Positions 1 to 10,639 of a DNA stretch of 64,000 nucleotides are shown in pieces. Made by a program: the position numbers and the translations under genes. The stretch is from Blastomyces gilchristii SLH14081 (taxonomy: Eukaryota > Ascomycota > Eurotiomycetes > Onygenales > Ajellomycetaceae). Location of the stretch: positions 918,539 through 982,538 of the forward strand of contig NW_003101681.1 of NCBI RefSeq assembly GCF_000003855.2, read 5' to 3'. The stretch's first letter is position 1; each line of letters starts with the position of its first letter. A model generated the notes under the pieces. The model was not told the DNA's origin. It was given only the letters and a program-made list of their open reading frames with translations, and searched no databases.

Positions 1-411
1 GTCATATTACAAAAGTGACTATATATAAGATTTTAAAATGAAATCATGACTTGAAAAAAATAAGAAAGTGATCTTATTTAGTTCTATTTAGTCTCATTCT
101 TAGTATAAAGTTACTATTTTTAGACATTTTAAGGTTTTTTTTAGATCATTTTTAATTTTTTAAAAAGTAATGCTTTTTGATAACACTTAAATAAGATTTA
201 AAGTCATTTAAAGTAATAAAAATAATTTAAATTGAGAAGTGAAAATCATAGTCTTATTTAAAAAATGTGATAAGAGTAGACAGTAAGTCTTACTAAGACA
301 GTATAAGACTACTATTTAATGTTAAAACTGTGTAATGAAATCAGTTAAATTGATAATAAGACTATTAAAAAATCTAATTCTGATCTCAGACACAGTTACA
401 CAGTCAGTCTA
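1..411 (+). mobile_element. hAT-type MITE, 5' end outside window
   Basis: This stretch aligns base by base with the little-mutated MITE at 50,928-51,432 and ends at the same terminal motif CAGTCAGTCTA. It lacks the first ~95 bases, which lie left of the window. C-to-T and G-to-A changes separate it from the 50.9-kb copy. It has no coding capacity. The right flank would carry the 8-bp duplication TTAATAAC, but the left partner is not visible. Confidence 0.8.
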
Positions 412-895
412 TTAATAACACAGAAATAATTTACTCTGTATTCTGAGTATGAAAGAGAATTTTAACTTAACTTCATAGATTCATCATTTCTGTATTATCT
501 TGAAATCTTAGAATAATAATATTCTGATAATATATCTGATTTTTATATTCATATCTCAAGTTATTAGAATAGAAGTATCATCTCAAAGTTAATTAGTGTG
601 TTTTTGAACACAAGAATTTTAATTCAATTTCTCATATAAAAAAAAGCTCTTAGAAATTCTGAGATTAAAAAATATAATCATTTTCAAGAGTATATATCTA
701 TCTTAAATATAGATTTTTTTAAAATATTAAAGAAATATTTCTATTCTTCTTCTCTTTAGCTATAAGCTAAGGTGATTTTCAAATCTCAAAGATATCTGAG
801 TATATAGTAATAGAAAGTCAAAGTTAAAGAATCTGAAAAATTCTTATAAATCTCAGGAATCTTCATTGAAGATGAAACTGTTTCTTCTCAGATCC
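412..895. other. AT-rich stretch without a recognised gene
   Basis: The sequence is AT-rich, with stops in all frames and the same shortage of CC, GG and CG as the large block after 10.6 kb. I could not match it to any element in the window. Composition changes abruptly near 890-900, where CpG and GG reappear upstream of the DUF3435 relic. Confidence 0.6.
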
Positions 896-1059
896 TCTGG
901 CGAGGATTGCTCTGAGCACATGACTTGTATCAAAAGTAGGTTAGTGTCATGCCGGATTAGTTAATAATAATGCTGCAACCCGTTCAAACCGAGCCAGAGG
1001 GTCTGAGCCCGCTGAGATAAGTGATAGTAGTGTCAATTTTCTGGATCACGTGATCAAAG

Positions 1060-3694
1060 ATGCCTCGTGTTTCCGTCGAAGAACTCTTGAAACATGTTAA
1101 GAAATGTCAACAACTTGCTGACAGTTGTGGTTTTACCATTGCTTATCAGAAAGAGAAGGAAAGTAGTGAAAATGTAGTATACCACAGAAAGAAGGCGCCT
1201 GCTACTGATTACAAGTATGCCAGAGTTGTTGAGAACTGGATATTGTGAGTGTTAATGTGAGAAAATAACTGCTGTATCATAACTAATTATCAAGTAGGTG
1301 GAGGGTTTTTCACAGTGAATCAGAAGATAAAGAGTTTGCTAAGCATGAGCCTGATCTCTCAATATAAACTCTGAAAAACTTTGCTGAAGACTATGTTGCT
1401 ACGCGCATCGAGATTCCAGCGCAGGATACGGCTTGCAACCATATGTCTGCTTTCATTTCAGAGTGGAAAAAAAAGACCAAACATAGAGATAAATTTCCTG
1501 TTACCAAGAAGGATATTGAATATCATCTGGATCAGTTATTCGGCGATGACGACCACGATTATGAACACGAACATATAAGAGTCTACCTAGGTTTTCTTTT
1601 GTCTCTATTTTCGGCTTCGCGAGCAAGAGCAGGCTCTATTGTGGAATCTAGCGCTTACCATGGATCCAATGAATGTTTATATTATCAGGTCAGTTTTTCA
1701 GCTTAGGAGACATTTCAAAAGCAAGTTAACTGTGATTATAGCACCTTACATTTAATTTGAGATGGATTGCGGGGGGCCGGGTAAAGTTCTGGGCGACTCT
1801 TGACCCAGAATTTTTGAAAGGAAATCGATACAATGATGAAGGTTTGACATAAGTCTTGCCTGGCCCATTATCACTTAGTTATACTTGGATTGAAATAGGT
1901 CGAGGAACTGGATAGGAGAGCAAGAAGTGTTGGGAAAAATTTCATTTTCTGGTTGGGTGCCATCAGTATCGCAGATCGAGCATTCAAGGGGATTTGCACA
2001 GTTCAGGAATTGCTAAGCAAACGCCCGCCCAAAGGACGTGAGTCATGGACCCTTGAATGGGAGGATAGCATGAAGAATGTTCCAGTGCTTTGTATGGTCA
2101 CTGCAGCTGGTCCCAACAGCTACCGTGGTATGACCTTCTCGTGTATGCGGCATCATTTCTTAAATTTATCAAAGCGAGCTTGCTTTCGTGATCGTCTTAG
2201 AGTTCATGGGATTGGAGGTGGTGTTGCCAATGCATTTGATGGTCTGTACCCCTTACTATCCAAAGAGCCTTCGCTTACCGCGTTTCAGTCAACACATCAG
2301 AAGCTAGTCGGAGCCAAGCACTCTATCATGAAGATCCCAACACATACCTTAAATACCAATCAAAGGTCCTCGCCCTCGACATTCAGGCCTGTTTTTGGGG
2401 CCTAGCTCCTGATCACGAGGTTCTGGAAATGGAACAGAGCATGGCACACTATAGAGATACCAATGTTCCGCAACACCTTGATGCCGAGGTGATTGTTGAA
2501 CTTGAGAGAGATGCAGAAATGATTGATATAAACTTTAAAATCACAGAACTTACAAAGAAGATTGGAAAACACCCTAGGGACCATGAAGACCTTGTCCGCG
2601 AACAAGCCAAGCTCTATAATAAAGCATTGAAGATGCGCCGTCAAAAATTATAGGAATATAGAGAAAACTGGTGGATTTCAACAGGAAATGAATTCACAGA
2701 GAGAGATACAACCTCTATATTTGAGATTTGCTGAAAATTTATGCCAGAGAGAAGCCGCCTGAGAGATAAATCTCTTCATGAAAACCTTGTTGGATAGCAA
2801 AGCTGGTATGCAGTGTTTGCAAGACATGGTGAATCTTTGCATCTCGAGGGAGTGAGTTGCATACTATCCAGGAGAGGCACCATTGGATGAGTGTTGCCCT
2901 GTGTGCCCAACAAAGATGGCTAGGTATGCATGCCCCATACAATGAACTCTCTAGCACTAATTACTTGAAGCCTCGCGTTACAGTCCCGTTCAAAGCATAT
3001 TTTACAGTGCCGCAGGAAGTCACGTAACGCCGCTCCATATCAGCAGCAATATATGAATGGGAAACAGGCTCATCGCCGAACGAATCGCTCGTTTCTCGAG
3101 TACTGTTACTTGTGTGCTAAGTGGTTTCCTGACCCTATGGCTTGGAAAGAGCATTGTACCTTTCACCTCAACAACTTGCAACCACGATGTGGCATCCTTA
3201 CCCTTCATTACACCCTTGTTGCCCCAGGGTTTTGTCCGGACCGCTTAGGAGATGAGAGCATGCAACCTGATGAAAGGTTCCAACAATGGAGGGTTAAATC
3301 CACCCTTCTTAATCACATCGATGAGGTACACCTGATGAAGAAGAAAACCGAAAGCAAGCTCAAATGCCCCCACCCATGCTGTGACGACCAGTGTTATGAA
3401 GGGATATTAGCACTTTGAAACCACTATTTCAACTGACACTCTATTGAGGAACCTCGATGTAACTGTGTTTCTTGAAAGAGAAATTTTGATGCTAGCTTCA
3501 GCAATCTGAATGCAGAAGCATCAAAGCTACACAAACCCAACACAGTGAATCAGAGGATCATGAGTCCTGACAATAGCACCGGCATGTCAGGTCCTAATGG
3601 AGAACACTGGTGTGGGGGGAACATAAGATTTGAAAGAGCAGTGCCTGATTGTCTAGACCTGACAGGCATACGGTTTGGTGTTCTTAACAGCTAG
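1060..3694 (+). pseudogene. Degraded DUF3435 tyrosine recombinase (Starship captain-like) with C-terminal zinc-finger tail
   Basis: ATG at 1060 opens a 62-codon exon. A likely intron runs from GTGAGT (1246) to TAG (~1297), and the frame resumes through one TAA. Seen in order: helical N-terminal part; a box around 1600-1680 (ASRARAGSIVESSAYHGSNE) resembling the family's first-arginine region; WATLDPEFLKGNRYNDE near 1790-1840; PPKGRESWTLEWED near 2030-2065; RLRVHGIGGGVAN near 2195-2235; then ALYHEDPNTYLKYQ near 2315-2355 followed by a coiled stretch. The tail (about 2890-3480) has paired Cys/His fingers such as CYLCAKWF, CPHPCCDD and RCNCV. DUF3435 proteins are fungal tyrosine recombinases; some mobilise Starship elements. 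Several in-frame stops and at least two frame changes show that it is dead. Where the family has H-x-x-R, this copy reads HGIG, so a catalytic Arg is missing. The family call rests on remembered motif patterns, not a search. Confidence 0.75.
1246..1299 (+). other. Probable spliceosomal intron of the DUF3435 gene
   Basis: Donor GTGAGT follows codon 62; a branch-like CTAAT lies at about 1280 and an AAGTAG acceptor follows about 16 bases later. Removing this short (~54 b) interval joins the first exon to a downstream frame that keeps family-like residues. The length is typical of fungal introns. The exact 3' end is uncertain by a few bases. Confidence 0.55.
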
Positions 3695-4910
3695 CTTTCA
3701 CATTAAAATGTTAATAAACTACCTTTGAGAGAGATGTTCTGATTTTGTGTCATGATATTTTTAAATAATTTGCTGCAGAGAAGGTTATGACTGGTCAGTC
3801 ATTTATATTCTAATCTATGCTAGATACTCCAATTCTAATCACTGATGACAATCCACCCTTGTATAATTTCCTTCTGAAATATGAAGTAGTGATAACCAAC
3901 ACTCCACATCTGGGCTCAGCCCTCAATCACTACTGGCCCTGAAAGAGATTCTGAAGCTCTAGCTTGAGTTCTTCATCATATTTTGTTGTGGGAATGTAAA
4001 GACAATTCCTAACATCACTCAGAAAGGAGTTTCTGTGGTGGTTGAGACTGTTCTGATGAGCCCTTATGCTTCCACACCTCAAACCTGGGGAGGGTGAGGA
4101 TGATGCGTAACATGTCTGAATAGGTGACAGTTTCCCCTGTCTACTTAGGTTAAAGTAGAGCTTTCTGGCTGTCAACTGACTGATGCAATAAGCTAAGAAA
4201 GCTGCCCGCGACTCGTCGAGCCGAATCCCCTCATTACTTGGGTGAAAGTAGAAATTTACAGCCGATCAAACGAATGAGCACCAAGAGAGCTACCAACAAC
4301 AACATTTCAAGTCGAATCCTGACTACTAGGTTAACGTAGTACTTAACGGTCGTCGACCGAACGGCCGTCCTTTTCAAGGGTCTATAGAGCACCCGAAAAG
4401 GAAAATCCCCTGCACAAACTAACGTGCATACGAATCTGCCGGAACCTCGAAAAGGCTCAGAGGATCGGAAATCCCAAGATTCGAAACATCCCTTAGCCTG
4501 AACGGCTAAATTTTCGATATGGTAAACGAACGTCACTCCGTATCGAACGAACGAGTGAAAGTCCCTAAAGCCAACACTAGGGATATCGCCACCAGCACCC
4601 TACCTACTTACCCCGAACAAGTCTACATCACTGATGGAATGGGAAATGGATGGGACAATTTTTTTGACTTCTTTATGGTTCCTACTTGTTACTAGGCACA
4701 TGGGCATGCCAATGGGAATCATTTTGTACTTAGTTTTTTTGTTTTTTTTTTTGTTTAGCAAGCTGTAGCAAGCTGCAAGGAAGCTAGCCTGGTGTTAGGC
4801 TCAGGGCATGGACACCCGCAAGGTTACTGACCTGGTTGACACACCCTACATTTCCCGGAGATGGATGAAGAAGGAGAAATTGTTCCAGGCACGGATTCTG
4901 GAATAGCCAC
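3695..4910. other. Intergenic region, no supported gene; degenerate ~90-bp repeats inside
   Basis: Composition is normal here, with CpG present. Short open frames occur on the minus strand (3930-4175, 4234-4536) but show no family-like pattern. Between about 4131 and 4365 three diverged units share the pattern cccct...tact..ggtt.a..gtag. A T-rich tract sits at about 4730-4755. The region could be an old LTR or other relic, but I cannot identify it. Confidence 0.5.
4131..4365. repeat. Three degenerate tandem units of about 90 bp
   Basis: Cores ctacttaggttaaagtag (4141), attacttgggtgaaagtag (4233) and actactaggttaacgtag (4322) are spaced 92 and 89 bases apart. Units two and three also share CGAATCCcct/CGAATCCtga (4222 and 4313). 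Unit one is weaker. A possible fourth start lies near 4403 (aaaatcccctgcac). Function unknown. Confidence 0.4.
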
Positions 4911-5110
4911 TCACTGTTGGTGCACATACAAATCAACCCACTGCTTTCGCGGGCGATTTGGCCACACGCCACAGCTGCGACGGGCGCACTGCCAGATAAA
5001 TACATGGAAAAATGACTCGAGATCATGTCGATATGTATGATCGATGTTGAGCAGCACCTCGATAGCCATGAACTCCATGGTGCCAGTGCGACAGCGCGCG
5101 CGGCTAACCC
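4911..5110 (-). pseudogene. Fragment of a FunK1-type fungal protein kinase (C-lobe)
   Basis: Read on the minus strand, about 65 codons run from RTGTMEFMAIEV through TYRHDLESFFHVFIWQC to a TGA at 4911-4913. This corresponds to the activation-segment end (MAIEV takes the place of the APE motif) and the following HxxHDLESFF helix of FunK1 kinases. It parallels residues near 5930-6030 of the longer neighbour (MAIGV... SFMHDLESFFWVLFW) but is clearly diverged, so it is a second gene copy and not a repeat of the same exon. The N-lobe and catalytic loop are absent upstream. Both relics point the same way, which suggests an old tandem pair. Confidence 0.7.
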
Positions 5111-5550
5111 TAACCTACCTACGCAGTAAGGGCTAAACTACATAGTGGATTACATGAGTGTCAACATGATTGGCCACCCATCATCCGTATGCCTACTGCT
5201 CGCGAACTCTCTAGCATGGAGGTGGAAGCTCTAGAAACCACGAAACAAGGGAAAAAGCTCAGATGAGATCGATGTAAACCTAACTAAGTCGCCATCGAGC
5301 TCAGCGGGAATGGTGAAAAATAGAAAGGATGAAAACTCTGCAACGGCGGATCATCTATATGATCCGGCCCGAATGGCTGGAGGCTAACTACGACGAGACT
5401 AGCGCTAGTGGTGTCTCGAGGCGCTCTCATCAATATTAACGCAAATGCGCACGGTGAACATGCAACTTTGCAAAGAGCCTGGTGGATTATGCTCTGGAGA
5501 TGGTGGTGGTGGAAGATTGTTACCGGGACAGTCGAATATCTAAGCATAAT
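5111..5550. other. Spacer between two kinase relics, no gene recognised
   Basis: A minus-strand open frame of 87 codons (5284-5547) contains a short His run and is low in recognisable pattern. I do not call it a gene. Composition is ordinary, with CpG present. It could hold further decayed parts of the second kinase copy, but no kinase motif is visible. Confidence 0.45.
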
Positions 5551-8006
5551 CTAATCTGTGACCTCCGGATCTTTCTGTGCATCTTGAAGTATTTTTCTCA
5601 TTTCTGAACCTAGGTTTGGGTTTATTTCTTTCCATCGTCCGCTGTTTGGAAACACAATCCGCCGAACCCTGTTTTGCNNNNNNNNNNNNNNNNNNNNNNN
5701 NNNNNNNNNNNNNNNNNNNNNNNNNNNNNNNNNNNNNNNNNNNNNNNNNNNNNNNNNNNNNNNNNNNNNNNNNNNNNTATGGAGTGAAATTGTCATCCAC
5801 AATTCTAAGGTTTATCTGATTCATCACTTATCAATCCTTTCTTTGCACCGGCAAGTTTTTCCGTGCTCATGTAGTTCCATTCCTCAAAATCCTCAACAAG
5901 CTTGCTCTTACCCGGGCCTTCGTAGTGAACACATATCCAGAAAAGCACCCAGAAGAACGACTCAAGATCATGCATGAATGAGTGCTTCTCCCCATACAAC
6001 ACACCGATCGCCATGAAAGCTCTGGTGCCAGTCTTGCCCCGTGTTCCTGAGAACCCGTCGCGTTGCGTTCGGATGGCAAGGTCAAGGTCAATCAAGAAGG
6101 ACCGCCATGAAGGGTTGTCATCATCTTCATTGACCAAAAGATTTTGCGGCGAGATATCACTTTGAATCAACCCAGCCTTGGAGTACAGGGATTCATATCC
6201 TACAATGCAGCCTTCCATTCCAACAAGTAGAGCCACTCTTGAGCTGCTTTCATAGATAGGCTTCCCGTAATCTCGAACAATGACGCGACGGTGCACTCGA
6301 TTTGGAGGGCTACTGTCTGCAGGACGCTTTATTGGAGAGCTGGACTGGGTACGTTTGCTGGGGGGAGAGCGAAGTATTGTGTCCACACAATCAGAAGACC
6401 GTTTCTGCCCGATGGTGCTGCTTCGGCTGGTACAGCCTCTATTAGATGCACTCCTCCTCAGGGCCACCTGCAAGCTACCCTTCTTGGATTTCGACGTAGT
6501 GACCTCTAGACCCTTTCGAATAGTATGCACATCATCGTCCTTGCCGTCCACCTGGACAGTTTCGTGGAAATCATATCGAGCAACGCGCGTGGCTCCCCTC
6601 TCCATCGCCTCTTGTAGCAGTTCCCCTTCCTCATGGCGCTCCGGATACTGCCAAGAGTCCTTGATTACCAGGGGGATCCGCGACTTGTCTGTTTCGCGAT
6701 GAGCTTTCCAGCAGGTTGTGGCTCGGCCCGCGACACAGCGTGCCCGTAGAATCACCTCATCAATCACTAGATGCTCCTTCTTACCATCGCGCTGAATCTC
6801 AATGTAGCGCTGACTGCCTACTGTGACAATGGTCGGATCAAAACCAAGCTGCTGTTGGTCCATGAAAAGGAATCCCAGGATCACCATGATGAACTGAAAG
6901 CCATCCTTGTTGATGTTGATCTCCTCCGAGCCGATCCCGCCGCAACGGTCGAATTCCCAGACACGCAGGAGCGGCCCGCACAGTGTGAAACCAAGGACAA
7001 AGCGGCGGTTGTCCTGCGCGGATAGCACTTCTCGGGCATATCTGGGCCAGATCGAGTCTCGCCCCAGAAGGCATGTCATACTTTCGGTCATTCTTCAGTT
7101 CTCCCGGCACCAGGATCTGTGACCACTTGCCACTGTTTGTCCTGTGGTGGTGACCCGGATCATCCACAAATCCAATGTCGAGTTTCGCTTTGCGATGGAT
7201 CCGGCAATCGGCTGAGCAGGCTGGGCCAATGGCCTGCGGACGACTGTTCTAGTTGGATTGTGATCTTCCGCAAACTGCACAAGCTGGTTGATGGTTTCAG
7301 TTAGCCAGTCCAGTACAGGCTTCTCATCTGCATTGCTAGGCCAATCCTTCCATCCACTCTCCTCGCTGTAGATGGGACTGTCACCAGACTTGCAGTTCTC
7401 AAACACGGTCTGCGCGGTCGATCTGAGCCCCTCAATATCATCAAAATAAGCGGCATAAAACCCAGGAATATCCGCATGAAGGTCTCCCAACAGTTCCTCC
7501 CTCAGCATGTGATCAATGTTTGTTCAAAGCTCAGATGAGTTGGCGAGGCTGCTGGTGTTGCGCGAGCGCGGGGTCTGTAGAATAGGCAGTGATGACCTGG
7601 GAGGAGGTGTGGACCTTTCAGCATGTGTGACCGCGGTGATGAAGTTGAAGACAGCTTTCCAGATGTCGGTGTCGGGTGCACTTTGTATGATGGGTTGGAT
7701 GAGTGGTCGGTAATGGTCATAGCTGTAGTTGCTTTCTCGAAGGCAAGTCAATAATTTCGCGAGTTCTGATATGACATCCTGGCTGCTTGTTGGTGGACGG
7801 AGATTATAGGCTGCCTTTTCATCCATCAAAGCAATTAGAACCTTCGATATTTTCATTTGATCTGTTTGATCGGGATCACCAGCAACACCATCGTAGGATT
7901 CCAAGTGAGGCTGCTCTGTCCCTTGAAGCAAGCCACGTAAGCGATCGAGTGATCTTAGAGGGTATTTCTCAATCAAAGTAATCTCATCTAATGATAACTC
8001 TACCAT
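5551..8006 (-). pseudogene. FunK1-type fungal-specific protein kinase, broken
   Basis: The start is the ATG at 8004-8006 (MVELSLDEITLIEKYP). The chain covers the whole FunK1 layout: N-terminal helical region with the typical STPPPRSS...QTPRSRNTSS segment (~7550-7620), ESGWKDWP (~7360), QILVPGELK (~7095), RRFVLGFTLCGPL (~6985), RATTCWKAHRE (~6700), a Ser/Arg-rich linker, catalytic loop QSDISPQNLL (~6150; the usual HRD His-Arg is changed but Asp and Asn remain), the family's DLD in place of DFG (~6085), HDLESFFWVLFW (~5960), and a C-tail ending DPEVTD at 5551. Breaks: in-frame TGA at 7521-7523, frame shifts near 7185 and 7050, and a one-base shift near 5815 beside the assembly gap. The last may be a sequencing artefact; the others make it a pseudogene unless the assembly is wrong. 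Confidence 0.85.
5678..5777. other. Assembly gap of 100 N
   Basis: Exactly 100 undetermined bases lie inside the C-terminal part of the kinase. The reading frame on both sides belongs to the same kinase family, so the true missing length is probably small. The round number suggests a default scaffold gap. Confidence 0.95.
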
Positions 8007-8133
8007 GCTAGCAATAGAAAATCTATAAGGCTTGGATTGATGTTGACGAAAAGAGTGTTGGAGGATGAAGTTAAAATTTGGACAGGCCAAACCTTGAGGT
8101 TTTTTTATTCTCGACCGAGGTGGAACTGGCTGA

Positions 8134-8250
8134 TATTTATACATGTAAGAATATTAGTTTCAGATTCTGTTGAACTATCCGTTCGATAAATGACATTATT
8201 GGCTGAGTGATAATCAACAATTCTACTTTTTTATTCTTACATGTATTTAT
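8134..8250. repeat. Short inverted repeat upstream of the kinase relic
   Basis: The arm tatttatacatgtaagaata (about 8134-8152) and the arm ttattcttacatgtatttat (8231-8250) are inverted copies over at least 15 bases (tattcttacatgtat) with about 80 bases between. The pair lies between the kinase start and the Gypsy remnant. It may be a tiny MITE or the trace of an LTR edge; no duplication is evident. Confidence 0.5.
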
Positions 8251-8478
8251 ATAAATCAGTCTCCCTTGTCTTTTATACCCATGTCTACCATACAAGTTTT
8301 GAAAGATGCCCTTTCTTGCCTCGGACGCGTATGGTTCCTAAGATGCATCTTAGCTATTGGATAAATAAGCCGTTGCCCGTACCAACCACCACGACGACCC
8401 TCGCCCCCACGATCAACGCGAGGATGGAGCCCCAGTTGGAACCCGAATCGGCTCGACTCAGTATGAGAGAGTCCAGCC

Positions 8479-10502
8479 TTGAATCAGAGAATGAGCAGGG
8501 AAAAGAGTACAGTACCCCTTGACGAAAAACGCAGTCAAGGGCCTACTATGGAGCAAGCACTGGCAGGATGGGAGAAATTCAAGCCTAAGATGGATGAGGA
8601 ACCAACTAAGATGTCTGCTGTTGTTAATAAAGAAGTTAATGCGATAGCAATGATAGATTCTGGTTGCTCTTCTTATGGAATCATTTCCTCTTGTTTTGCT
8701 ACGAAGTGCTAGCTCCCGCGTATCTCTATCATTCCCCGTGATGTGGAAGGTTATAGCGGTGAGGTCTACGAAGAAATAACGGAAGTAGCCTGTCTTGAGC
8801 TTGACATCGCAGGATATGTGCAAATGAAAGCTTACATGTACATTGTTAAGAACTGCGGAGAAAGCGATATGCTCCTAGGTGGTCCCATGGTTGAATGAAT
8901 CTGGTGCCATCCCGGATTGCCGCGCGAGAACTCTGCGCTTCGACTCAGGTATTGTGGTCCAGGAAAACGCGCACCGAAAAATGGAACTACCTCAGATCTC
9001 TACGATTGCCTACGCACGATATGTCCAACGGAACCGGAAAGATACCACCAGTGTGTTTGCCCCCAGCTTGGCCGATATTCAAATGGCCCTACTTGTCAAG
9101 AAGCACTCCAACTCAGTAGAGAAGCTACCTAAGCACTACCACGAATTCTTGGAAGTCTTCAGCAGAGAAGCTGCAGACAGGCTGCCACCACTACGCGGGC
9201 CCAGTGTGCACCACTCAGTAACTCTGGAAAAGGTTGATAGAAAGGATGTCGCCCCCCCCCCCCTCTATAAACTACTGGTACTACGGAAAACGCTCAACGA
9301 ACTTCTTGAAGAGGGTTTCAATAGGGTGAGTAAATAACTCCCCTGCGGTAGCCCCGGTCTTGTTTGCGGAGAAACCTGGTGGAGGCCTGCGCTTTTGCGT
9401 GGACTACCGCGGACTCAACGCCCTAACAAGGAAAGACCGATATCCGCTGCCCTTGATCAACGAGACTCTGGAACGGATCGGGCGCGCTAAGTGGTTTACG
9501 AAGATGGATGTTATCGCCGCCTTCCACAAGATTCGCATCGCTGAAGGAGACGAATGGATGACTGCTCTCCGAACACGCTATGGACTCTATGAATGGTTGG
9601 TTACTCCCTTTGGTTTGGCTAACGCCCCAAACACGTTTCAAAAGTTCATCAATTGGACCCTGCGCGAGTACTTGGATGAGTTCTGTTCAGCGTATATTGA
9701 CGACATACTGGTTTTCTCTTCTGGAAGTTTATAGCAACATCGGGATAACGTCAGGAAGGTCTTGACCAAGGTGAAAGAGGCCGGCCTTCAACTGGACATC
9801 GACAAGTGCGAGTTTGAGGTAACCTCGACCATGTACTTAGGTTTCATCATTGAGGCGGGCAAGGGGATCCGTATGGACCCCGACAAGGCTAAGGCTATCA
9901 AGGAATGGACGGGCCCCAAGACGACCAAGGGTGTACGAGGATTCTTAGGCTTCGTGAACTTCTACCCACGGTTTATCAAGAACTTCTCCAAGATTGTACC
10001 CCCCCTAGTGGAACTAACGAAAAAGGACACGGCTTTCAGATGGACGGACCAAGCGGACCAGGCTTTCGAAGATCTCAAGGACATGTTTCTATCGGCACCC
10101 ATGCTTCTGCAGTTTGACCCGAAACGGACCACGGTTGTTGAAACGGACTCATCTAGCTACGTAACTAGAGGAGTGCTGTCCCAATACAACGACAAAGGAG
10201 TCTTGCGACCGTGTGCCTTCTACTCCAAGAAGAACTCGCCGGCGGAGTGCAACTATGAGATACACGATAAGGAGTTGCTCGCTATCATACGCTGCCTAGA
10301 GGAGTGGCACTCGTGCTTACGGAATACTGGACGCTTCAAGGTCATCTCGGACCACAAGAACTTGAAGTACTTTATGACCACTCGACGCTTAAATGAACGA
10401 CAGGTCAGATGGGCAGAGTTCTTAAGCCGCTCTGACTTTGAGATCAACTTCCGCCCAGGAAAGGACAACGCCACCTCCGACGCCCTGTCACGACGAGAAT
10501 AG
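8479..10502 (+). pseudogene. Truncated Ty3/Gypsy pol: protease, reverse transcriptase, RNase H; no integrase
   Basis: The protease has AMIDSGCSSYGI (~8645-8680, DSG motif). After a frame change near 8885 comes the linker (YHEFLEVFSREAADRLPPL), then a C10 run at 9250-9259 and a 4-base shift near 9330. The RT follows, with [39 protein letters not shown] and the catalytic YIDD (~9695). One TAG sits at 9732-9734. RNase H ends with the tether-end motif FRPGKDNATSDALSRRE at 10,500. The linker, RT and RNase H residues match the Gypsy-2 copies in this window, so it is a sister of that chromovirus. Unlike them it has normal GC and few stops. Gag, integrase, chromodomain and LTRs are missing. Confidence 0.9.
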
Positions 10503-10586
10503 GATATGCCCAGCGGAATGGATGACGAACGCCTGAAGCATCGGGAATTCCAGCTGCTGAAGTCTGAAAGTCAACGCAGGTTACAC

Positions 10587-10617
10587 GTCAACTGACCCCT
10601 CGCGTAGGTCAGTTGAC
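10587..10617. repeat. Perfect 11-bp palindrome with 9-base loop
   Basis: GTCAACTGACC (10,587-10,597) and GGTCAGTTGAC (10,607-10,617) are exact reverse complements around CCTCGCGTA. It sits just where the Gypsy remnant ends and a few dozen bases before the composition falls to AT-rich. Variants of the CTGACC arm recur to about 10,665. It could be an LTR edge or the footprint of a rearrangement. Confidence 0.7.
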
Positions 10618-10639
10618 CGCGCTAGTGCTAGTGAGCTGA

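Noticed and set aside
1381..1578. Open frame of 65 codons overlapping the DUF3435 relic
   Set aside because: Out of the family frame; a shadow of the recombinase.
2402..2644. Minus-strand open frame of 80 codons
   Set aside because: Antisense shadow of the recombinase coiled region.
4300..4320. tRNA T-arm-like ttcaagtcgaatcctga
   Set aside because: No anticodon arm, acceptor stem or spacing could be built around it; it belongs to a degenerate repeat.
5101..5118. Telomere-like ctaaccctaacctac
   Set aside because: Only about two CCCTAA units, with no longer array; the surroundings are gene relics.
6280..6702. 140-codon open frame on the + strand
   Set aside because: Antisense to the well-supported FunK1 kinase frame.
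10587..10617. Palindrome as a transcription terminator
   Set aside because: Factor-independent hairpin terminators are not expected in a fungal nuclear genome, and no gene ends there in working form.
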